Shown here piece by piece: positions 1-4,828 of a stretch of 5,445 nucleotides of DNA; the first letter of the stretch is position 1; each line of letters starts with the position of its first letter. Source of the DNA: an uncultured Sulfolobales archaeon (GTDB lineage: Archaea > Thermoproteota > Thermoprotei_A > Sulfolobales > Desulfurococcaceae). Where the stretch lies: positions 1-5,445 of the forward strand of contig CALKYD010000013.1 of the NCBI GenBank assembly GCA_938003605.1, in the 5' to 3' direction. The notes below the pieces were generated by a model. That model worked only from the letters and a program-made list of their open reading frames with translations. It was not told where the DNA came from and did not search any database. A program made the translations under genes and the position numbers.

Positions 1-219
1 TTAGCTAGAGAGAGTGTCTTGAAAACCATACCTATGTTAGCTAAGAGGGGGAGGGCAAGCTATTTAGGTGAGAGAAGCATAGGGCACCAGGATCCAGGGG
101 CTACTTCAACCTACTTAATAATAAGAACTTTCCTCGACACATTAAACGGCAGAACTGGCGTAAGGATATCTAAATACGATGATGTAAGCGGTGCATTAAT
201 TAGTGAGGAATTCATTTAA
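1..219 (+). CDS. dhaL: DhaL, ATP/ADP-binding subunit of PTS-dependent dihydroxyacetone kinase (3' end only)
   Basis: Only the last 72 codons are present; the reading frame is open from base 1 and ends with TAA at 217-219. The visible part carries the DhaL C-terminal signature, [20 protein letters not shown], the conserved GxRSxGHxDPGAxS block that closes the nucleotide-binding helical barrel. In the PTS-type kinase DhaL holds ADP as a permanent cofactor: DhaM re-phosphorylates it to ATP, and the gamma phosphate goes to dihydroxyacetone bound on DhaK. It acts in the cytosol. After the usual final helix ([12 protein letters not shown]) there is an extra tail of about 24 residues beginning [13 protein letters not shown], which bacterial DhaL proteins such as that of E. 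coli lack as far as I recall. dhaM follows 39 bp downstream on the same strand, so the two are probably cotranscribed. The family call is firm; the PTS-dependent rather than ATP-dependent type is inferred from the adjacent dhaM. Confidence 0.93.
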   Translation, partial: LARESVLKTIPMLAKRGRASYLGERSIGHQDPGATSTYLIIRTFLDTLNGRTGVRISKYDDVSGALISEEFI

Positions 220-249
220 CCTACAGTAGCTCAATTGTTGAGAAATTAC

Positions 250-254
250 GGTGA
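250..254 (+). promoter_or_regulatory. Ribosome-binding site of dhaM
   Basis: GGTGA, complementary to the 3' end of archaeal 16S rRNA, lies 4 nt before ATG 259. It decides the dhaM start in favour of this ATG over the in-frame TTG codons at 235 and 238, which have no such motif and would add residues in front of the conserved first beta strand. Confidence 0.7.
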
Positions 255-258
255 ATCC

Positions 259-651
259 ATGGTAGGAATAGTGCTAGTGTCCCACAATAGGAAGATAAGC
301 GAAGGAGTAAGGGAAGTAATAGAGCAAATGATCGGAAGAACAGTCAAAATAGCTTGCGTAGGTGGCGAAGCAGGAGAACTCGGCACAAACGTCAGTGAGA
401 TAATTAGGGCAGTAAACGAAGTACTTGATGAACAAGGAGTAATAGTATTCGTCGACTTTGGCAGCACTGCCATAGGGGCAAAAGCAGCGCTCAATATGTT
501 AGACCAAGAGGTAAGGCTGAAAGTCTTTATCGCCAATGCCCCTATAGTTGAAGGAGCTTTTGTAGCAGCTGTTGAAGCAAGCTTAGGTAAGAGCATTGAG
601 GAAGTATTGAGAGCAGCTGAAGAAGCTAGAAATATGGTTAAAGTGCAATAG
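259..651 (+). CDS. dhaM: DhaM, EIIA-type phosphotransfer subunit of dihydroxyacetone kinase (single domain)
   Basis: A 130-residue cytosolic protein of the EIIA-Man/DhaM fold. It accepts phosphate from HPr on a histidine and passes it to the ADP bound in DhaL. The active-site histidine is His9 in MVGIVLVSHNRKISEG, the same place as His9 of E. coli DhaM. Other family blocks are GGEAGELGTN (residues 35-44), VDFGSTAIGAK (65-75, matching the usual DLGSA loop) and APIVEGAFVAA (94-104). The protein ends after the EIIA domain. It lacks the HPr and partial Enzyme I domains fused to E. coli DhaM, so it must be phosphorylated by a separate HPr, and a ptsH gene lies 1.2 kb away. The start at ATG 259 is chosen for its GGTGA ribosome-binding site and because it gives the normal N-terminus. 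It lies 39 bp after dhaL and is convergent with dhaK. Confidence 0.95.
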   Translation: MVGIVLVSHNRKISEGVREVIEQMIGRTVKIACVGGEAGELGTNVSEIIRAVNEVLDEQGVIVFVDFGSTAIGAKAALNMLDQEVRLKVFIANAPIVEGAFVAAVEASLGKSIEEVLRAAEEARNMVKVQ

Positions 652-652
652 T

Positions 653-679
653 AAAAATAATTTTTATATAATGCTTTTT
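653..679. terminator. Two-way T-tract terminator between dhaM and dhaK
   Basis: The 49-bp gap between the convergent stop codons holds T5 runs at 661-665 and 675-679 on the plus strand, which suit ending dhaLM, and an A5 run at 653-657, read as T5 on the minus strand, which suits ending dhaK. No strong hairpin is visible, as expected for archaeal intrinsic termination at T-tracts. The function is inferred from composition and position. Confidence 0.6.
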
Positions 680-700
680 CTCTTTACATCGCTCAGCATT

Positions 701-1708
701 TTATGTGACGACTATTGGAGGAGGCACTCTTATAGCTATAGTAGTGGCTGGCGCCATGAGTAGTCTCTTAAGCTCTTCGTCAAGTCTAAGGATTGCTACT
801 CTACCTCCCTGCATTTCAAGGGAAGTCATGAATTCGCCTATCCAGCTTGTAAATACTTTTAGCCCTAGAGACTCCACATACTTTCTAACGTCTCTATAGA
901 ATACGAACTTCTCCATGTATGGTGTGCCGCCAGTGCCTTGCGCTACTAGAGCTATTTCCTCTCCTTTCTCAAGCTTGAGGTCTTCAACAATCTTATCAAC
1001 CATCATTTTCGCCAGCTCCTTTGAAGGAATGTACTTCATTCTCTTTACTCCAGCCTCTCCGTGGATTCCTATTCCAAACTCTATTTCATCAGGCCCAAGT
1101 TCAAAGGTGGGCTTTCCAGCTGCTGGCACAATGCATGGAGTGAGGGCTACTCCAAGATCTCTTCCATTATCTACTACTTTTTGAGCTACTCTCTTTACTT
1201 CCTCAAGAGGCCACCCCTCTTCAGCTGCAGCACCAGCTATCTTATGTACGAACACTGTTATTGTAGTTCCCCTTCTCTTCTCCTTTTCAACTATTGATAC
1301 GTCGTCGTTAACTATCACGTAGTCTGTCTTAATGCCTTCGCCAGCAGCTAGTTCGGCAGCTGTCTTGAAGTTCATTACGTCTCCAGCATAGTTCTTAATG
1401 ACTACTAGTACGCCTGCATCAGTGGCGACCTCCCTAATAGCGGCCTGTATTTGCGGCACTGTTGGTGAAGTATACGTAAAGCCTGCACATGCTCCATCAA
1501 GCATTCCGTAGCCTACGTAGCCGGCGTGAGCTGGCTCGTGGCCGCTTCCTCCACCTGAGACAAGGGCTACTTTATACGAAGGCTTCTTATACCTTCTGTA
1601 AACGTTGTTCCAGTCGGGGTCAAGCCTCAGGATCTCTGGAAAGGCTAGGACCATTCCCTCAAGCATTTCCCTAACTTCTTCGCCAGGAACATTTATGAGT
1701 TTTTTCAT
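701..1708 (-). CDS. dhaK: DhaK, dihydroxyacetone-binding subunit of PTS-dependent dihydroxyacetone kinase
   Basis: A 335-residue cytosolic protein close to the family length (E. coli DhaK is about 356). It binds dihydroxyacetone covalently through a histidine and presents it to DhaL-ATP, yielding dihydroxyacetone phosphate for glycolysis or gluconeogenesis. Key motifs are VSGGGSGHEPAHAGYVG (residues 50-66), containing the active-site His57; the SP-x-VPQ region (81-86); KNYAGDVMNF (105-114), with Asp110 matching the catalytic Asp109 of E. coli; and GIGIHGEAG (212-220), with His216 as the substrate-linking histidine. The C-terminal domain is atypical in two places: VAQGTGGTPYME where VNGLGGTPLME is usual, and SLEMQGGRVAI where SLEMAGxSxTL is usual. 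The active-site residues are nevertheless all present. The ATG at 1708 has GAGGTG 8 nt upstream and a TATA box behind it. Unlike bacterial dhaKLM operons, this gene is on the opposite strand from dhaLM and is divergent from ptsH. Confidence 0.96.
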   Translation of the reverse strand: MKKLINVPGEEVREMLEGMVLAFPEILRLDPDWNNVYRRYKKPSYKVALVSGGGSGHEPAHAGYVGYGMLDGACAGFTYTSPTVPQIQAAIREVATDAGVLVVIKNYAGDVMNFKTAAELAAGEGIKTDYVIVNDDVSIVEKEKRRGTTITVFVHKIAGAAAEEGWPLEEVKRVAQKVVDNGRDLGVALTPCIVPAAGKPTFELGPDEIEFGIGIHGEAGVKRMKYIPSKELAKMMVDKIVEDLKLEKGEEIALVAQGTGGTPYMEKFVFYRDVRKYVESLGLKVFTSWIGEFMTSLEMQGGRVAILRLDEELKRLLMAPATTIAIRVPPPIVVT

Positions 1709-1716
1709 TAATTCGA

Positions 1717-1722
1717 CACCTC
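1717..1722 (-). promoter_or_regulatory. Ribosome-binding site of dhaK
   Basis: On the minus strand GAGGTG, a full archaeal Shine-Dalgarno core, lies 8 nt before the ATG at 1708 and supports that start. Confidence 0.75.
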
Positions 1723-1744
1723 TAACTAATATAGGTCATGGAGC

Positions 1745-1754
1745 GTATATATAA
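1745..1754 (-). promoter_or_regulatory. TATA box of dhaK
   Basis: The minus strand reads CTTATATATA here, an archaeal TATA box. Transcription would start about 25 nt further on, near 1722-1726, giving a short leader that begins at or just before the GAGGTG ribosome-binding site. Predicted from sequence and spacing only. Confidence 0.6.
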
Positions 1755-1757
1755 GTC

Positions 1758-1808
1758 TTCATCTCCATGAATTGCACGGTATTCGTATGGGTTATCAGTA
1801 GAGATGAA
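1758..1808. promoter_or_regulatory. Inverted repeat in the dhaK/ptsH divergent promoter region, candidate operator
   Basis: TTCATCTC (1758-1765) and GAGATGAA (1801-1808) form a perfect 8-bp inverted repeat with a 35-bp spacer. An imperfect dyad lies inside it, CCATGAAT (1765-1772) against ATTCGTATGG (1781-1790), matching apart from two extra bases. The left arm sits 3 bp upstream of the dhaK TATA box, the usual place of the TFB recognition element, and the right arm about 20 bp upstream of the first ptsH TATA candidate. A regulator binding here could control both genes. The repeats are directly visible; the operator role is inference, and an 8-bp repeat could arise by chance. Confidence 0.35.
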
Positions 1809-1828
1809 AGATTTTTGATGAGTACAAG

Positions 1829-1845
1829 CTATAAATGCTTATATT
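1829..1845 (+). promoter_or_regulatory. TATA box region of ptsH
   Basis: Two overlapping candidates, CTATAAAT (1829-1836) and CTTATATT (1838-1845), lie upstream of ptsH. They predict transcription starts near 1859 or 1868, both ahead of the AGGAGGG ribosome-binding site at 1878. Which one is used cannot be decided by eye. Confidence 0.5.
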
Positions 1846-1877
1846 GCTCTCCACGTTTTTAACTAGACAATAGGTTT

Positions 1878-1884
1878 AGGAGGG
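1878..1884 (+). promoter_or_regulatory. Ribosome-binding site that fixes the TTG start of ptsH
   Basis: AGGAGGG lies 7 nt before TTG 1892. The nearby ATG at 1888 is in another frame and meets a stop after five codons, so this site supports initiation at TTG. Confidence 0.75.
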
Positions 1885-1891
1885 ACAATGA

Positions 1892-2164
1892 TTGAAGACA
1901 AGTGAAGTAACTGTAATCAATAAGTCAGGCCTTCACGCTAGACCTGCAGTTAGGTTTGTGCAATTAGCCTCTAAGTTTAAATCGTCGATAACCATATGCA
2001 AGGGATCCAAGTGTGCTAATGCAAAGAACATACTTCAAATACTCTCACTTGGAGTAGACTTCGGAGACAACATAGTCTTGCAAGTAAGTGGAGATGACGA
2101 AGATACGGCGTTCAATCAATTAATGGATCTTTTAATCAACCTTCTACCAAGCGAGGACAAGTAG
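1892..2164 (+). CDS. ptsH: HPr, histidine phosphocarrier protein of the PTS
   Basis: A 90-residue cytosolic phosphocarrier, the normal length for HPr. It takes phosphate from Enzyme I and hands it to an EIIA-type acceptor, here most likely DhaM. The active-site block is NKSGLHARPAVRF (residues 10-22), with the phosphorylated His15 and the helper Arg17. The second HPr signature region reads NAKNILQILSLGV (43-55). Residue 46, the regulatory serine phosphorylated by HPr kinase in Firmicutes HPr (KSIMGVMSLG), is Asn here, so this protein looks purely catalytic. Translation begins at TTG 1892 behind AGGAGGG. The gene is divergent from dhaK and on the same strand as dhaLM. No Enzyme I gene is in the window, and a decayed TnpB gene follows. 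Bacterial-type PTS genes are sporadic in archaea, so ancestral transfer is likely, but that is inference. Confidence 0.95.
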   Translation: MKTSEVTVINKSGLHARPAVRFVQLASKFKSSITICKGSKCANAKNILQILSLGVDFGDNIVLQVSGDDEDTAFNQLMDLLINLLPSEDK

Positions 2165-2219
2165 CTATTCATTGCTGAAGCCCTTATCTATCAACTACTC
2201 CCTATTTCTTGACCTACAG

Positions 2220-3115
2220 TTAGCTGTTGCAGAAATGGCTTGAAAGACAAATTAAGAGTCTCTGAAGCCGTGGACCTCGAAGAGATTCCTAAGTGCTGAA
2301 CACGTTAATCGTTAGGGATGCAGCCAGTGGGTTAAAAGAATGCGGGAGTGGGCTGAGGAAGCTAACAGATACGTCTCAGGTCAAAACAGATAGACGCCCA
2401 AAGATCTTTAAGGACGGAGAGCTCAGCGAGATTCGTAGAGCTGAGACAAATTTCGGCAAGAAAGTCATCGCTTACTCGTAGATGAGGAAGAGGATTCGAA
2501 GAGCGGTTAACCAAGGGGAGAAGAATTAAGAAAGCCCTGAAGAAGCTTAGGGAGGGGAAGCACAGCATCATTTACGGCTAGTTGAGAAGATAGCATTAGA
2601 AAACAATGCAGCTGTAGTAATTGGCAACGTCTACAGAGGTAAAACCACTAATTGAGAATGCGAAGAGCGATGAGCTGAGGCGCAGGATCCATTAATGAAA
2701 TGTCCTCACGCTAATTAGAGCTCTCGGAGAGAAACCCATATCATATTATTGAGTTAAGGTATCTGAGACACACCTCTCCACTGACTCTTCACAGGGATGA
2801 GGATAAATGGCTTCAGGCCCCTCGTGACATGCCTTGCAGTGAGGCAAAGAAGAGTCAGGGTTCATAAGGGTTCTGAGCTAAGCAATAAACGCACCAATGC
2901 TTAGCTCTTGAGCTCCACGCTCTTAGCAGCTTCCTCTGTGTTCATTGCAGACTTCATAGAGCTTTGCTCCTTTCAGGGAGAACCCATAGCTCCTCACATC
3001 CCAAGCACTCTTCAGGCACTTGAAGACAGCTCCCCCTAGGTCTTATGGGAGGCCTGCAGCTTTGTCCCATACTGGGCTCCATGACCAGTTGGTGGAGCAA
3101 GCGATCCAACTTGTA
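2220..3115 (+). pseudogene. tnpB: Decayed TnpB-type transposon protein (IS200/IS605 OrfB family), multiple frameshifts and stops
   Basis: No intact gene lies between ptsH and the flavoprotein, but successive plus-strand frames read as one broken TnpB-like protein. Around 2305-2330 LIVRDAASG may be the RuvC-I segment. GELSEIRRAETNFGKK (2416-2463, frame 1) fits the segment before the helical hairpin. GRRIKKALKKLREGKHS follows in frame 2 (2516-2566), then VEKIALENNAAVVIGNVYRGK in two overlapping stretches of frame 1 (2581-2643). After a slip at an A4 run comes KPLIENAKSDELRRRIH in frame 2 (to 2692). TAA TGA at 2693-2698 is best explained as CAA TGG changed by two transitions, and NVLTLIRALGEKPISYY continues. 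Near 2785 the frame shifts again to LFTGMRINGFRPLVTCLAV and RQRRVRVHK (to about 2868). Beyond 2900 the reading is weak. The usual RuvC-II acidic position reads as Gly (VVIGN). The N-terminal half is missing. The boundaries are approximate. An intact TnpB is a transposon-encoded RNA-guided nuclease; this copy cannot be functional. Confidence 0.75.
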
Positions 3116-3190
3116 GGACTAACCCCACTAGTGGAAATATAGGCATCTATAAATACCGCTAAGTACCGTTATCAGTGAAACGCTTAATGC
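3116..3190. other. Short spacer after the tnpB remnant, nothing recognised
   Basis: AT-richer sequence between the remnant and the stop codon of the flavoprotein gene. TATAAATA (3149-3156) resembles a TATA box, but no intact plus-strand gene follows it. No clear T-tract terminator for the flavoprotein gene and no terminal repeat or transposon right end could be recognised. Confidence 0.4.
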
Positions 3191-4711
3191 TCATTGAAGG
3201 ATGTAAGGAGATCTCGACAGTCCTAGGCCGTTGGCTGTAGACTTCCTCCAATACTCCTCCATTTCCTCCTCACTCACTGTAGCTTTGAGTTTTCCAACTC
3301 TAGCCCTCTCAACTACAGGGGCTTGTCTATACTTATTCCATAGGAAGTCTAGCAGCTCTCCCCTCCTCCTCAATGAATTAGCGTTTGCATACCCCAGTTT
3401 TTCGGCAGCTGATATAGCAGCTATTTCTCCCTCAATGAAGGCAGTCGTTGCTTCTTCAATGCCCGCTGCATCGCCAGCTACATAAAGGCCGGGGATGCTC
3501 GTCTCTAAGTACATAGTCCTTATGGGCACTAGTCCCCCTAACTCCGGTATCAACTTCATTATGCAGCCTGCCTGGCTTAAAATAGTGTAGTCAGGCATTA
3601 ACCCTACTGCGAGGAGAACTAAGTCTACGTTAAACAGCTTTTCAGTGCCGGGAATGGGGTTCATCTGATAGTCGAATGCTTGAATCACAGCTCCTTCAAC
3701 GCGCTCACTTCCTACAGCTCTAACTATTGAATGCCCTAGGTAGATGGGTACTCTAAGCCTCACTACCTTAGCTGCATGCACAAACCAGCCCCCAATGCTA
3801 CGCGCGATCTCAACTACGGCTTCTACCTTCACACCTGCTTGAAGGAGCTGGTATGAAACTATGAGCCCTACGTTGCCTGAGCCCACTACTAAAGCCCTAT
3901 CCCCAGGCCTAACTCCGTACTGATTCATTAGTGTTTGAGCTCCTCCAGCACCCATAACGCCGGGCAAGTCATTGTTTTCGAACTCAAGGCCTCTCTCCAT
4001 AGCGCCCGTGCACACTATGACGGTCTTAGGCTTAAAGACTATGTTCATAGGCTTCGGATGCCTTACTGCTACGCCCACTCCTTCACTGAAAAATCCGTAA
4101 GCTGTAGCGTTTCTATATACAGATACATTCGGTGATCCCTCGATTTTCTTGGAGAGCTTTTCAGCTATTTCAAACCCTCTAACTCCCCCATAGTAGTCTC
4201 TGGCGCCGAAGAACTTGTGGGTTTGCTTAACTAGCTGGCCTCCAAGGCTTGCTCCTTCATCAACTAGGGCTGTTTTCATTCCGAGAGCTGAAGCTGCTAG
4301 AGCTGCATGTAATCCAGCTGGGCCTCCGCCAATAATTAATAAGTCTACTGAGACTTCAGCTTTCTCCACTTGATCTTTGTTGAGTGAAGACGTTTCAACA
4401 CTTATAGACGGTGGTCCACTCTGTCTTTCAATAAGGACTCCTCCTCTAGTAGGCTCTATGCAAATTCTCGTGTTTGGAACTCCATTCACTGTACTTAAAC
4501 AACTACTGCACTTTCCTATCATGCAGAATGCTCCGCGAGGCCTCTTGAGCCTTGGACTCCAGCTAAGTGTAGTCACTCCAATAGCATACAAGGCTGCAAT
4601 AATGCTTTCGCCCTCATATGCTTCAATAAGCCTGCCCTCGAAGTTAAAGAAGATCCTTTTCCCCCTCTTAAATGAAATTACTGGATGGCTCCACATCCTC
4701 CTATCGCTCAA
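3191..4711 (-). CDS. [2Fe-2S]-FAD-NAD(P) oxidoreductase, HcnA-HcnB / sarcosine oxidase alpha-like fusion
   Basis: With the chosen start this is a 506-residue cytosolic flavoprotein. Residues about 12-95 form an HcnA-like [2Fe-2S] domain with cysteines at 63, 68, 71 and 84 (CMIGKCSSC, then RICIEP). There follow an FAD Rossmann motif IIGGGPAGLHAAL (126-138), GASLGGQL (153-160), CTGAMER (234-240), a second dinucleotide motif VVGSGNVG (275-282), and the C-terminal FAD motif YVAGDAAGIEEATTAF (410-425). The layout matches HcnA+HcnB of cyanide synthase, alpha subunits of dye-linked proline dehydrogenases, and Nox-like partners of archaeal glycerol-3-phosphate dehydrogenase. These pass electrons from an amine- or alcohol-oxidising partner subunit. 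No such partner is in the window, so the substrate is unknown. TTG 4711 is preferred: GGTGA lies 5 nt upstream, the product begins like the family just before SHPVISFKRG, and it falls behind the predicted promoter. The frame also allows ATG 4825 (544 residues), which has no ribosome-binding site and adds a non-family N-terminus. Confidence 0.87.
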   Translation of the reverse strand: MSDRRMWSHPVISFKRGKRIFFNFEGRLIEAYEGESIIAALYAIGVTTLSWSPRLKRPRGAFCMIGKCSSCLSTVNGVPNTRICIEPTRGGVLIERQSGPPSISVETSSLNKDQVEKAEVSVDLLIIGGGPAGLHAALAASALGMKTALVDEGASLGGQLVKQTHKFFGARDYYGGVRGFEIAEKLSKKIEGSPNVSVYRNATAYGFFSEGVGVAVRHPKPMNIVFKPKTVIVCTGAMERGLEFENNDLPGVMGAGGAQTLMNQYGVRPGDRALVVGSGNVGLIVSYQLLQAGVKVEAVVEIARSIGGWFVHAAKVVRLRVPIYLGHSIVRAVGSERVEGAVIQAFDYQMNPIPGTEKLFNVDLVLLAVGLMPDYTILSQAGCIMKLIPELGGLVPIRTMYLETSIPGLYVAGDAAGIEEATTAFIEGEIAAISAAEKLGYANANSLRRRGELLDFLWNKYRQAPVVERARVGKLKATVSEEEMEEYWRKSTANGLGLSRSPYILQ

Positions 4712-4716
4712 CGGAT

Positions 4717-4721
4717 TCACC
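4717..4721 (-). promoter_or_regulatory. Ribosome-binding site that decides the flavoprotein start
   Basis: On the minus strand GGTGA lies 5 nt before TTG 4711. The local sequence GGTGAATCC is identical to that in front of dhaM. The alternatives ATG 4825 and GTG 4720 lack such a site, and ATG 4696 has AGGAGG directly abutting it, which is too close. Confidence 0.5.
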
Positions 4722-4769
4722 AAGTAAGCGTTGTTAAGCTTAAGAACTATTAACTGTTTATCTCTACGA

Positions 4770-4780
4770 GTTAATATAGG
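4770..4780. promoter_or_regulatory. Candidate shared TATA element of two divergent promoters
   Basis: The plus strand reads GTTAATATAGG, and the minus strand CCTATATTAAC. Because it is nearly symmetric it could position transcription in both directions: rightward from about 4800, ahead of GGAGG at 4813 and the mannosyltransferase TTG at 4829, and leftward from about 4750, ahead of GGTGA and TTG 4711 of the flavoprotein. Predicted from spacing only; two separate weaker elements are possible. Confidence 0.4.
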
Positions 4781-4812
4781 GTGGGGGAATAGCGGCTTCA
4801 TTAACAATGCAT

Positions 4813-4817
4813 GGAGG
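4813..4817 (+). promoter_or_regulatory. Ribosome-binding site of the mannosyltransferase gene
   Basis: GGAGG lies 11 nt before TTG 4829, slightly far but the best site in the region. The in-frame TTG at 4862 has only a weak GGA upstream. Confidence 0.45.
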
Positions 4818-4828
4818 CTGCTCATTAA

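Noticed and set aside
246..596. Minus-strand frame of 116 codons opposite dhaM
   Set aside because: Shadow of dhaM, which has the catalytic motifs. The reverse protein is a low-complexity Ser/Thr/Pro-rich sequence.
1801..1870. Possible C/D box small RNA (GATGA-like boxes at 1802 and 1816)
   Set aside because: No matching CTGA D boxes at suitable spacing, and the region is better explained as the ptsH promoter.
1888..1905. ATG close to the ptsH ribosome-binding site as the start codon
   Set aside because: It is out of frame with HPr and meets TGA after five codons.
2293..2481. Open frame of 62 codons starting at GTG after ptsH
   Set aside because: Its second half reads as one segment of the broken TnpB, continuing in other frames downstream. 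It has no ribosome-binding site, so it is part of the pseudogene and not a separate gene.
2362..2571. Minus-strand frame of 69 codons
   Set aside because: It lies opposite the TnpB remnant, has no ribosome-binding site, and its protein looks like the reverse reading of a charged coding strand.
2165..3190. CRISPR array or tRNA in the long gap
   Set aside because: No regularly spaced direct repeats and no tRNA-like TTCGANNC arm or CCA-adjacent acceptor stem were seen.
4377..4727. Plus-strand frame of 116 codons inside the flavoprotein gene
   Set aside because: Antisense to the [2Fe-2S] domain, with no recognisable motif or ribosome-binding site.
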